Source: Parelaphostrongylus tenuis
Taxonomy: Eukaryota > Nematoda > Chromadorea > Rhabditida > Metastrongylidae
Length of the DNA: 64,000 nt
Assembly (NCBI GenBank): GCA_019055375.1
Contig: JAHQIW010007254.1
Location: 62,001-126,000, forward strand
Reading direction: 5' to 3'
A program made the translations under genes and the position numbers. Below, one piece after another: positions 47,930-58,150 of this stretch (positions within the stretch are counted from its first letter, which is position 1; every line of letters begins with the position of its first letter). The notes beneath the pieces were generated by a model, which worked only from the letters and a program-made list of their open reading frames with translations, was not told the DNA's origin and did no database searches.

Positions 47930-49380
47930 TTTTAGTGAAAGCATTATCTACTTCTTATATCTCTCTTCTTTGATCAACTGCATATTATGATTCATTTTCG
48001 ATATCTGCCCTGTTCTTTTGACACAATCGCTTTTCTCTTCCATTCCAACATGTTCAGAATTAGGCTAAATTGGTAGAATCGAAGAATCAAAAGTTGGATT
48101 CTCTAGTGCAGAATCTGACTTGGACACAAGATCAGTGATATCAAGTCCATTGTACGAGGGTATTCTGATCAATTAAATGTAAATAAAGTTGCAGAGAAAA
48201 ACCTAAGGAAGCTAAAAAGTCAGGAAAGAAGTTCAATAATCAGGTAGTGCAAAGACGAAAAAAAGTTATCACTCTAAAACTGTCCTATGTCACCTTTTTT
48301 TTAGCCAAATATTCCAGCTTGTAATCTGATTATGTTGTGCATGACTAACAACGGAATCCACTTGACAGCAGACGGAACTTCAGGTGATAACTTCGTGGAA
48401 TGCGAAACAACGAAGGAAGTAGATGTGCACAGTCAGGAAGTTGCATATTTTTTTCATATTTCCAAAACAAATTAGATCGCTGTTCTTCCTATCTTGGCAA
48501 AATCAAATTAATAGCTGCGACATTTACATTCGATGCTGATCAGTCACAAGAAGTCGATGGAATGAGTGAGAACAATCTTTATATTACTGCACTATTGCTA
48601 TATGCTACAGAGCGGACATTGGAAAAGTGAAGAAGAACGAAATGTGAAATTCTTCGCTTTCTAATCATGAACATCGGACATCTCGCTACTCGTTCACTGC
48701 CTGCTTCAGGGTATCTGACGTCACTTGTCAACTCGAAAAAGTCTTCAACAACATGTTTCAAACAGAAAGTGATGCAGAAAAATCTCAATTTGAATTAGAT
48801 TGAATCTTTTTGGATAAATATGTCGAACTTTTCTGCTCGCAAATACGCTTAGACTTATTGGTTCCTAGCTTAATCGGTGAAATTCACTAAAAATGGAATG
48901 CATGTTCTCGAAAATGAATGCTAAGAATTGGAAATCGCTTTCAAAAACTAGAAGCTGGGGGATTTTAAGAAAATAGGATCAATAAACATGTGAACTGTCC
49001 AAATTCACCAACGATATTGCAAACGGTTGTTCACCAATGTTGAACAGAACGAAGTCGTAGATATAAAGCACTGCTACAAACCGTGTCATTCACTCGATTT
49101 GCCAATACAATAGCATTTCGTAGAAATATTTTTTCAGCTGCATTATGTCCGGCCCCTATTGTCGGGTTGATTCTCTAAATCACTTCGATAATAAAAAAAA
49201 ATGATGAAATGTTTCATCGCATGGTGGAACATGCTTTCTAGGGAAGGAAAAAATCTTCTGGAAGGAAGTTCGTGAATCACGTCTGCACTTTGCTCTATCA
49301 TTTTATCTGATCCGTACCAGAGTTTTTTTTTATAATGTGTAGGTCTCAGAACTTGTATCATCGGATTTGTCTCCTTGCTT
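47930..49380. other. No gene seen
   Basis: ORFs at 48400-48788 lie on both strands and show no motif. Confidence 0.4.
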
Positions 49381-49389
49381 ACTTGAAAG

Positions 49390-49520
49390 ATCGTCGTAGG
49401 GCTCAGGTCGAGCCATTTCCTTGTAATTATGAGGATGATCAGGCTGTGGCGTTTCGTATGGCTTTCGGTTAATGAATGCCGTAGAGTGTTGGAGAAGGGT
49501 GAGGGAGCAACCAATTATCA
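49390..49520 (-). mobile_element. SINE family B fragment
   Basis: GATCAGGCTGTGGCGTTTCG and TTGGAGAAGGGTGAGGGAGC on the plus strand match the middle and head-side of family B read in minus orientation. The ORFs around 49143-49758 overlap this repeat. Confidence 0.45.
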
Positions 49521-50043
49521 AGCCACGCTAAACATGACTGATAGCTCGACTACAGGTTCACATTTAGAGCACTTAATATTAGATATTATTAATCTTAATA
49601 ATATAACGTTGTGTATTATAGCACAAAGATTTAGTAGAAAAAATATTTATTGTGAGAATAAAGAGAAAACGAATAATGCAAACAAACAAGCGAAACAACG
49701 ACAGGTCCCAGACCAAACATTGTTTCGGGAATTCGTCATAGTTTATATATTTGTATGAGACAGAAATGGTCTCCATACATAATGCGCATAGGCTTTGCAA
49801 AAAGGCAACTACAGCTCTTTGAGAAATCTTTTTACACTTTAAACAACTTTCAAATTTCGTTTGAATATTCAAAGAGGAAAGGGTGAAAGCAGACGGCAGT
49901 GAAGGATTTTGTTACATCGACGATAAGGTGGTTTACGTTCACGAGTCGTGTGGGCCGTGGCACAATCTCCATTATCTCTGCCAATTCGCGATAGTCATCC
50001 AAGTAGCTACTTCGCTTGGTGACTTCACGACGAAATATGTGCC

Positions 50044-50045
50044 AT

Positions 50046-50081
<36 letters not shown>

Positions 50082-50100
50082 CGTATTATACATATATATG
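50044..50100. repeat. (AT)n microsatellite
   Basis: A run of AT dinucleotides with CATATA interruptions directly left of the hammerhead repeat pair. Confidence 0.9.
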
Positions 50101-50154
50101 TAACTTGATAACATATTTTAAGCCTTTTAGGAAACTTGTTATAGCACTTATACA

Positions 50155-50197
50155 GTGCTAGACATACGTTTCGACCTTTCGATCTCATTAGTAGCAC
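50155..50197 (-). ncRNA. Hammerhead ribozyme motif with one core change
   Basis: Minus strand: stem I GTGCTA (50197-50192) and TAGCAC (50160-50155) pair perfectly. The core is CTAATGA (50191-50185), stem II GATC-GAAA-GGTC, GAA (50172-50170), stem III AC-GTAT-GT (50169-50162) and cleavage-site C at 50161. Everything fits a type I hammerhead except the third core base, A instead of G (G5), which should strongly reduce cleavage. Confidence 0.75.
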
Positions 50198-50361
50198 GGT
50201 GCCTTTCGGTTTAGTCAGTTCGTTGTAAGGGGATATACCTCCTACATACATAAGAATAGACGCCGAATTGCTTACACAGTTGGTAAAGTGATGAGATCAT
50301 TTGATTTTTTATATGCAGGGAGTATATTCCGCTGCAAGAAACTGACTCAAAAGAAGGCCAT

Positions 50362-50402
50362 CGCGCTGCTGATGAGGATGAGAGGCCGAAGTGAAAGTCC
50401 AC
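50362..50402 (+). ncRNA. Degenerate hammerhead copy (right arm)
   Basis: It has an intact CTGATGA, but GAAG in place of GAAA and weak stems. Together with the left copy it lets the ancestral core be inferred. Confidence 0.45.
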
Positions 50403-50494
50403 CACTATATAAGTGCCATGAGAGGTTTATAATACGTTATCAGATTAAATACTGCTTTATGCGAGACTTGAAAAAACAGTCGATAAACAAGAAA

Positions 50495-50566
50495 GGATAT
50501 ATATATACATATATGTATATATATATGCATGTATATATATATTTATATATATATATATATATATCA
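50495..50566. repeat. (AT)n microsatellite at the 5' side of the RTE copy
   Basis: TATATATACATATATGTATA-type runs end 15 bases before the RTE 5' region. Confidence 0.9.
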
Positions 50567-50577
50567 CGAATCACCCT

Positions 50578-53500
50578 TTTCGAGTGATCCCGCCCTATTA
50601 TTCGCGAGGGCACGTGGCGCGTCCCCACGTGGTGGATAGGGGAATAAACGCGAACCAAAAGCAACCGTGTGCTTCCCAAAGGCACAGGTGGATTGAGGAG
50701 ACGAGCTCCCTGCTTCTGCAGCACCGATTTGACATAACTCAATTTTTACGAGTCAAATCGGCCAAAATCCTGCTATCAAGCGGCTGGAAAGTATATAGGA
50801 GGCGGGTGAGAGTCGCTTCTAACATATAAGCTCCTTCCGCTCCTCCAAGAGGGACTGGCAAGCTACTCTTGAGTATCCAGTCCTCCCCTTCCCCCAGTTT
50901 AGAGCCTAGCAAGCTTTATGTTGGCTATCAAACCGCCAGAAATAACGATAAAAATGGGCCTCAGACCCGTGACCTCGAAAGAGCCGCGGTACGGCAGCGT
51001 CGGGTAGGACGAGTACGGAAAGACAGCCAGAAACTCAGAGCTAAACTAGGCAGTCTAATTGGGAACGGGCTAAAATGACGATCTGTATCTATAACGCGCG
51101 AACACGTACACACGAATTCGCCGTAAAGATTTGTTGATGCAAGCAAAAAGAATAAGGTACGACTTCATAGGCCTGACTGAAATGGGAAGATGCCATCCTT
51201 TTCGCGATGTTTATAACACACAGAAGAACTGTTTCTTAGAACATGCGAATAAAGAAATGTCGGCGGTGTTGGAGTTCTCGTCATATCGTTTCGGACTATG
51301 ATTATCAATTTATTTGAACATTTGAGAGCCGGTGTAGGACGTTTACGTTTGAAACGATATATATCAAACTTTGATCACCTCCGTTGCTTACGTACCAACA
51401 GCAAGCAATCACCAAGATGAAGTCGCAGCGTTCTATATGTATCTCAAAAAATTCTTCTGAGAACACCATAAATTCTTTGAGGTCACTATTGAAGTTTTTG
51501 GAGAGAAAACTGGATCTAGAAGAACGCATGAAGAACATCACATTGGGAGCCACGGACTGGAATTGAACGAACAGGCTAGGAGGCTATCTGAGTTCATCAC
51601 GACGACCAAACCATCCATGGTGACTCACAATTTGAAAAATCTGACTTTCTACGGTGTACATTGAAAGTCTCGCAATGGAGGGTGCCATAACGAACTAGAC
51701 CACACCTCAGTGAATCGAAGGTTGTCTGACCGATGATATTTTTGTCCTTAAGTTCTACACGGGATCAGACCATCGTCTCCTCCACACAACGTTCCATTTT
51801 CTGCGTAAATAAGAGAAAGCTACTAAATTTAAACAACAAAGTCTCAAAAGCATCATATACAGGGATGTATTCAAGCCATTAATCGGCTTCTAAGAAGATA
51901 CCGTTGTTGGCAACATCGACGAAGAATACAACCAGCTCATACAAGATCTCCACGTTAGCGGTGTGAAAGCCGAGAGTCTTAAAGAGCAGACACTCGAACT
52001 GAATCGTCAAAGTGGAATCGCACGAGCTACAGACAACCGAAACCTTACGTCCGATCTTGCGAAGCGATGCAGAGAAGCGATAGGAGAAAACCTCAAAGAG
52101 AGAGGAGCAGCAGTGATGGCAGAATCTGCTAAAGCTGGGAAGAGCATTCGCAAAGCTGAGCGAGGCATCGCGAATTATAAGATGATTGCAGTTCGATGCC
52201 CTGACGGTACACTTACAGCTTCGAGAAGGGCTATGGAGAAAATCATCCACCAATACTACTCGTATCTCTTCGCTAGCCATGTCCTCTTATCTTTAAATAA
52301 ATTGATAGAGGATGAATCTTTCGTTCCGCCGCTCCTCACTTCCAAAATCCGGCATGATGCATCATCGATGAAGAATAGAACAACACCTGGTCCTGAAAGG
52401 ATAAGACCGGAACACCTGAAAAACCTACCTCCAGTGTCATCAACACTCTGATTCGGCTCTTCACTCGTTACCTGTCAGAATGCAAGCTTCCCAGGCGAAA
52501 GCAAACCAGCAATGTCGTGTCTTGTTCAGAAAGAGAGACCTTCACGACATTGGTATTTACAGTCATATCTGCTTCATGTACGTCGCCTATGAACTTTTCA
52601 CTCGAATAAGCATGAACAGGATTGACAAAACACTAGACGAAGAGCAGTCATGAGAGCAAGTAGGGCTTCGAAAATGATTTGGTACAATAGACCACATCCA
52701 CAAGATCACAAGTCTTACTGAATTTACGAGAGTACAAAAGACCGCTCTGTCTCACGCTCATCGAATTGCAGAAAACCCTTGATTCATTAGGAACAGAGAC
52801 GGTCGTAAGGGTTCTGGACACAGAGCGTTCCTACTCGCTACATACCGATCGTTCGTAAGTTACGTAAGGATTTTTCAACCATGATATCGCCATTCTATTA
52901 TGATATTAATATCGACATAAGAAGAAAGGTTCAACAAAGCAATACAATCTCGCCAAAAATATTCATTGCCATCCTCCAGAATCTCATGCGAACATTAGAA
53001 TGGGGCGATATAGGAGTAGAAATCGACCGTCGACAATTAATCCATCTGCGCTTTGCTGAAGATATCGTTCTTATAACACCAAACATCAGTCCAGGCGTAA
53101 CGAATACTGACCAGTTTCCATAACGCTTGTGGATACCTTGCTCTCTGATTGAATATGGCAGAAACGATGCTATGGGGAACGGACGAGTTTTGTATACCAT
53201 CTTCACGCTCAACAAGGCGATCATCTCCAAATGTTCCAATTACATCTGTCTAGACCTGAAGTCAATGTGATGAACGACCTAGCTTCTAAGCTGAGCACGA
53301 GAAAACGAGCGGCTTAGGGAGCGTTTGAGAGCATTGAGGACGTAGTGAACAGACCTTTTCAACTCGACGGTCATTCCTTCCCTAACGTATGTAGCAGAAA
53401 CCTGGTCACTATGTAAACAGGATCGACGATTACTGGGAGCTCTTAAGTGCATAGTCGAGAGATCGATGCTAGGAGTATCCCGTATCTCGCAAATGAGGGA

Positions 53501-53841
53501 ACGGATCCGAAGTTCCAACCTACGTCGTCATCGAAAGTCAAGGATGCCGTTCTACACTCCGGGCTATCGAAGATGAGGTGAGCCGCACTATAATGTGCCT
53601 CAACGGTAATCGATGTACGAGAGCCGTTACCGACTGGATTCCTCGGGACATCAAGCGCTCCACAGCAAGACCATCGACCCCACAGCCTGATTTCTTCACA
53701 AAAATCTAGGAGAAAGTTAGATACTCAGCGAATACCTAGAGCGAGGTGGACCCTCTGGGCTACTCTTGCATTTGACAGGGAAAAATGAAAAATGTTGCTG
53801 GTGCCCGCTCCAGTCACTCGATAATCAGCGGGGCGACAGGA
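50578..53841 (+). mobile_element. RTE-clade LINE, near full length, inactive
   Basis: It has the same layout as the copy at 38.5-41.7 kb, in opposite orientation. The leader 50590-51060 has GCACGTGGCGCGTCCCCA. Endonuclease remnants (51075-51800) include YAPTASN-like and GSDHRL-type text across frameshifts. A helical linker at 51963-52330 includes RRAMEKIIHQYYSYL. RT motifs are TPGPERIRPEHLKNLPP (52380-52440) and, at 53046-53084, LRFAEDIVLITPN, where the first catalytic Asp of FADD is Glu. The 3' end GGCTACTCTTGCATTTGAC...GGCGACAGG reaches 53841 and is followed by a short ATATATA run. Frameshifts, stops and the catalytic change make it dead. Confidence 0.9.
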
Positions 53842-53875
53842 TATATATATACAGCCTACACATATATGTATATTG
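53841..53875. repeat. AT-rich 3' tail of the RTE copy
   Basis: ATATATATACAG and CATATATGTATATTG directly follow the RTE 3' end. RTE elements often end in short tandem repeats. Confidence 0.7.
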
Positions 53876-54155
53876 CCAAAGGATGAAGCTTTTGGTTTTG
53901 ATCAAATCAGTCTCTAAGGGATGTGCCATGCATTCGTCATCAATTTTCTAACTTCGCTTGAGGCGATTGAATGCATGGCAGACCATTACGGTACTTGCGG
54001 TGGCCTACTGCTGTATCAGTGTTATTTATCTTCCAAGAGAATTGAATTCCGTAGGGATGAATGATTTTGTGAGCCATGAGCGTTAGAACCAGCCATTGAC
54101 CTTGTGTGAGACGTAGAGCTCCTCTCACCACTGCTCCACATGCTTGTACAGGAGA
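53876..54155 (-). mobile_element. SINE family A copy directly abutting the RTE 3' end
   Basis: Head at 54150-54075 (box A GTGGAGCAGTGGTGAGAGG on minus, box B-like GGTTCTAACG), the body with family landmarks, and tail CAAAGGATGAAGCTTTTGG (plus) touching the RTE tail. Confidence 0.78.
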
Positions 54156-54881
54156 TGTGAAACAAGGAGTTTTATGCATTTTCGTTTATTTTAAGCACAC
54201 CAAAAATGAGAAGTTCCTGTATACATTTTGGAATAGTACAAATAATTTCCAATGACTTAATCTGCACAATGTAAACGCTTTCTGCTTGATAAATTGTAAT
54301 TTGATAACACAACCTTCAAGCCCTAAAGACGGCTATAGAAATCGATGCGCGCAGAGTGAATTGTGTGATTTTCGTTGTTTGATCAAGGTTTTTTTCCTCC
54401 GTTTGCTAAGATATTTGAATTTATTGAATAACTTTGGGAGAACAAGATTTTCTTTACTCGCTCCTATGCTTTTGGTCTAGATATATATGTCTTGTGTAGA
54501 AAAAAACCTTACCTTACTGCGCAATCATTTGGAACTTGGCAATCAGTCAACTGTATTAAACTCCACAAAGGCTACCACAATAAATATCTGCAGTTACGAT
54601 CTTTCCCAGTTTTATACATGATCCAACAGTCCACAGTTTTGAGAAAATGAAAAAAAAACTCGTAATTTATCAAAAAAGATGATGTAGCCTGTATTCGATA
54701 CCTGTTCATCGGTAACTCTCAATATAACTAAGTTTATATCAATCATTTCTTTATTTCCAAATATGTCATTACTTTCTTTTCGAGTGCTTTCTTAAGACCA
54801 CAGCTCAAAATTCAATATGCCTTCCAATCATTTTTGAGCCACGCATGTCAGTGGTCTGTTAAAGGAGAGGTGACTTATAGA

Positions 54882-54924
54882 GCCCGATACACGTGTTTCG
54901 ATCATGCGATCTCGTCAGTCGGGC
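54882..54924 (-). ncRNA. Hammerhead ribozyme (type I), complete core
   Basis: Minus strand in order: GCCCGA (stem I, 54924-54919), CTGACGA core, stem II GATC-GCAT-GATC, GAA, stem III ACACGTGT (A-U and C-G closing pairs), cleavage-site A at 54888 and TCGGGC (stem I, 54887-54882). Both stems and all conserved core positions are intact. Small type I hammerheads with a very short stem III are known in PLEs. Activity is predicted, not shown. Confidence 0.85.
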
Positions 54925-55229
54925 AGTTACCCTTTCTCGTCTTTTGCCAGTCTCTGTGGTTAAGGCATATTGAATTTTGAGGCATGTTGAATAATTTGAA
55001 TAAAAATGATTGCAAGGCATATTGAATTTTGAGCTGTGGTCTTAAGAAAACACTCGAAATGAAAGTTATGATATATTAAATATACTAGCCATGAGAAACC
55101 GAGTGTACAACACACTGTGTTCATTTAGTTCTTCACAGGACATAGAGTGTAAAGCGTTCGTTGTCGCTAACTCTTATTGTGGGGACTGGAGCACCCACAG
55201 AGATTGGCAAAAGACGAGAAAGGGTAATT

Positions 55230-55272
55230 GCCCGACTGACGAGATCGCAAGATTGAAACACGTGTATCGGGC
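55230..55272 (+). ncRNA. Hammerhead ribozyme (type I), complete core
   Basis: GCCCGA (55230-55235), CTGACGA (55236-55242), stem II GATC-GCAA-GATT (one G-U pair), GAA, stem III ACACGTGT (55258-55265), cleavage-site A at 55266 and TCGGGC (55267-55272). It is the inverted twin of 54882-54924, with two differences in stem-loop II. Confidence 0.85.
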
Positions 55273-55519
55273 TCTATAAGTCAGCCCTCCTTTAACAGAC
55301 CACTGACATGTGTGGCTCAAAAATGATTGCAAGGCATATTTCCAAATACTCAGATTTGATGTATGTGGGAGGAAGTTGAGAATTCATGGATGGGGAAAAA
55401 ATTTTGAGCTGGAAGGGAACAATCGTGCCTGAGTAAAACGCTTGGAATTGCGGCATCATGCAAATTACTGGTCGGAAATAAGTGTGTCCGAAGAAGTATT
55501 CTCTGTGCATTTCCCTATT

Positions 55520-56450
55520 CGCTGTCGTATTGAAAATAGTATTTTTAACTCCTTTTTGAGTTTACTGATTAGTCAACGGCTTGAATATCGAGAATGAAAG
55601 GTGCATTTTATTTTTAAATGATTTTTACATTATGTAAAGGTGGAGTAAAATCTTCTTTCACACTCAAGCACCTTTCGCTGGACAGAAGTTTTCATTTAGA
55701 CTTTCAACAACTATACGATAGCAAAAATCTGAACGATCTCGACGATAGGCTTGATTTTTGAGAAGAACGTGTTAGTGAGTTGTTACAGCTAAGAGATTAC
55801 CGGGCTTCATGTTCGGCGCCCGTGTCGATCGCGCAGCGCAAATTAGCACGTGGCGTGCAGTGCCGCGCCGTGTGTGGAACCCAATATTGTTTTAGCCATA
55901 ACGGCAAACTAAGAGGTCTCTTTCAAAAACGAAGCATATCCCTGAAACTGTTAAGATTTGAGCTATCAAATGGGTGTGAACGTCTGAGGAAAAAGCCGTG
56001 TCCAACGAAGATTATTCACATGTGCAACACAGTTTTATTCGTCTTACTGCAACTTGCTAAAAGGATTTTTCAAAAGGCAAGCACACTATTGAAATCCTCG
56101 AAATTTGACCTATCGACTGCTTATTGTAAGATGATGGCCTGCTCTCACTGTTGCAAAATCCAACCACATACTGTGCAAGGTATGCTCAATGCATATGAAG
56201 CAGAATTTCAATCTCAGTGTTACAGCGCAACAAAAAGTTTCGTTTTTTCTAATTAGGAAGAAACAAATGAAAAACCGATCTTAATCGCTGCAGAAGAAAT
56301 TTTCACAGAATTGTTAGTAACCATTCGTAAGCTAGGCTACAGCTCCACTTCCAAGATTTTTCAGAACACCGCTTTATAGCGCCGTAAAAATCAAAATAAA
56401 ATCTGTTTTATAAATCCACGTGTTTCTTCTCTTATCTTGCTTATAATTCG
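55520..56450 (+). repeat. Dispersed repeat family E, array of units
   Basis: Units carry CACTCAAGCACCTTTCGCTG, AACTATACGATAGC, GTTACAGCTAAGAG and TGTTACAGCGCAACAAAAAG. The GC-rich cassette lies at 55813-55870. The 158-codon ORF at 55780-56256 is made of these repeats and is not called as a gene. Confidence 0.62.
55813..55870 (+). repeat. GC-rich cassette, orientation 2
   Basis: TCGGCGCCCGTGTCGATCGC... to ...GCAGTGCCGCGCCG. Its ends are partly inverted copies of each other (CGGCGC/GCGCCG). It is the reverse complement of 45431-45486. Confidence 0.75.
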
Positions 56451-56629
56451 CTGGCAAAGCTCCTTTTTCCGATTTTAGGTCTAAAACTATAGCACAAGCT
56501 TCAGCGAACTCAAAAATGGATTTGCTATGAAAAAAGCTCTTTTGATCTTTTGATCTTTTCTGGTCGTTTGGTTTGAGCCTTGAATTTCGCTTAACAGATC
56601 TCTTTCTTTGAACTATTAGTGATCATATG

Positions 56630-57090
56630 ATAGCTTGATGTCTCTTGATCTTGGAGATGTGCTTATTTTCCAGGAATACGATTTGGGAGGAAAAGTCAAA
56701 TCGTGTTTTACATTTTTGGCAACGATGTTTACCAGCCATTCGACAAGGCGAGGCCGTGGCAGAGGGCGTGGCAGAGGCGGAGCGAGGTGGGACGATCGAT
56801 AAATTGTGATTGTTCTCAGCTCGAGTTGTATCAGTATGTGGTTCTTTCATTCGCAGTAGTTTTTACAAAGTCATGAATTTGCTTCTTGTTCAAGCTGCCG
56901 ACGAAAGCTCGGGAGCACGTTCCATCCCTATTTTAATACGTTGTTCTGACTTTCCCGAAAAAGTTGCTATTCTGATCTTCTTTTTTGTCGACACAACATC
57001 ACATGTTCTGGATCCCGAAACTTTCGCAATCAATTCGATTTCATGGCTGCCTTTTCCACGAAATGTCTCCTATTTTTCATGAGCGTTTGG
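56630..57090 (-). pseudogene. Possible decayed C2H2-like zinc-finger gene or exons
   Basis: Minus-strand frames give HEIELIAKVSGSRTCDVVST and later GKHRCQKCKTRFDFSSQ followed by KHISKIKRHQ. That is a Cys-x2-Cys then His...His pattern with wider spacing than the usual C-x2-C-x12-H-x3-5-H. Two in-frame stops lie between the parts. A low-complexity SASATPSATASP stretch precedes the finger. It may be a pseudogene or a gene with unseen introns. The RG-repeat text on the plus strand is a shadow. Confidence 0.3.
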
Positions 57091-57172
57091 TTCCCTTTCG
57101 ACGATTTTGAAATTTTTCACGGATATCGTCGTTGTTGATATAACTACTAAATTCCAAAATCACAAAAATTGA

Positions 57173-57480
57173 ATTCGCATGTGGCGCAGTGAATAGAGGT
57201 GCTCTGCGTTGCAAACGAGGTCAATGGTTTGATCTTGCTCTCATGGTTCACCAAGACAACCATCCCTCTGGGATGTGTAAACTGGTACCAGACAGGTTTC
57301 AGACTTGTCTGGGAGGATAAGCAGCACTGACTAGGTTCAGCGGGAGTCCACCCCGAGTCATTGTGAAGGCCAGATATGCATTTAATCACCTTAAACGAAG
57401 TTAAAAATTAAAGTCAAACCATGGCACATCTCTCAGGGATTGATTAACTCCGAGAGCTTTATCCTTTTTATCCTTTATCG
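57173..57480 (+). mobile_element. SINE family A copy
   Basis: GTGGCGCAGTGAATAGAGG (box A) and CAATGGTTTGATC (weak box B) head a full body that ends GATTGATTAACTCCGAGAGC and TTTATCCTTTTTATCC, showing the family's TTATCC-type 3' tail. Confidence 0.85.
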
Positions 57481-57689
57481 TCGGTTGTTGATATAGCTAC
57501 TAAATTCCAAAGTCGCGGGCCAACCATGCTTTGACACCCCCCGATCTTAGCACACACGCGTTATCTTTCTAATATTGGAGGAGCTCGTTGACCCAAAACA
57601 AGTTTGGTTTCAATTTAACGGAACCGTGTAGGAAATTGTGTGGTCATCACGATGCGAATCGGGCCAGAACCTTGATTATATTGAACGGC

Positions 57690-58113
57690 ATTTAGTAATC
57701 TCGAATCTTTGGTGACCTTCCAAGTATATCAATATAATAACTCTTTCGGGACGGAATGTATCCATCTGAATGCACAAATTACTGAAAGCCTTTCCCGCTT
57801 CAAATACTTTTTTCTTGAACTTTCAATATTCATCCAAAATCTTAATTCTCGTTGATCTCAACGGTATGTTTGCCTCATGAAAATTTGTTTAATGCTTGTT
57901 GTAGAATTAAAAAATGTCATGTTCCACACTCAGTTTGTTTTGTTTGCTTAAATGGGATGTGTGCATCACTTTTTGTTCGAATTATAGGTGCTTGATTCAT
58001 GGTTTAAATACCGACCATTTTGATCCTTCAATTGCTTTTTGTAAAGTTCACCTAGAGCACTGTTAAAACCAAATTAGGATCACGTTTTGCACTCGAAGTA
58101 GTTGCTAGTTGTC
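57690..58113 (+). repeat. Dispersed repeat family E copy upstream of the MSP gene
   Basis: TTTCGGGACGGAATGTATCC (start as at 15.74 and 44.12 kb), GAAAGCCTTTCCCGCTTC, and the end unit AATTGCTTTTTGTAAAGTTC...GCACTCGAAGTAGTTGC. The end reaches within 40 bases of the MSP start codon. Confidence 0.6.
58019..58113 (+). repeat. Direct repeat left of the MSP gene
   Basis: About 90 bases, from GATCC TTCAATTGC to GTAGTTGC, match 59547-59637 closely in the same orientation. The repeat brackets the whole MSP gene. Confidence 0.75.
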
Positions 58114-58150
58114 GTTGTTAGTTTGATCGGTATTCAGAACAAGGAGTAAA

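Larger units (their letters stand above)
50110..50430. mobile_element. Inverted pair of hammerhead-bearing element ends (PLE type)
   Basis: The left arm (minus, 50235-50130) and right arm (plus, 50335-50425) are diverged inverted copies: both have CTGACT near the start, then the hammerhead core and then TATAAGTGC. Inner parts GGTATATCC (minus) and GAGTATATTCC (plus) also match. An AT microsatellite bounds each side. Confidence 0.6.
54777..55345. mobile_element. Complex inverted repeat with two hammerhead ribozymes (PLE-type ends)
   Basis: Left arm 54831-54962 and right arm 55165-55345 are inverted copies: each has GTCAGTGGTCTGTTAAAGG (or its complement), the hammerhead, GGGTAACTGCCCG-type text and the GACGAGAAAGGG block. 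The outer left end (54777-54835) has a third, inverted copy inside at 55008-55062 (GGCATATTGAATTTTGAGC, TGTGGTCTTAAGAAA). No coding remnant was seen. Confidence 0.72.

Noticed and set aside
49883..50587. ORFs with long IYIYIY runs
   Set aside because: Translations of AT microsatellites.
55780..56256. 158-codon plus-strand ORF
   Set aside because: It runs through dispersed repeat family E and the GC-rich cassette. The peptide has no domain, and comparable ORFs occur in other copies by chance.
56740..56805. Plus-strand RGRGRG peptide (RGG-like)
   Set aside because: Only 26 codons, and it is antisense to the more coherent minus-strand zinc-finger-like reading.
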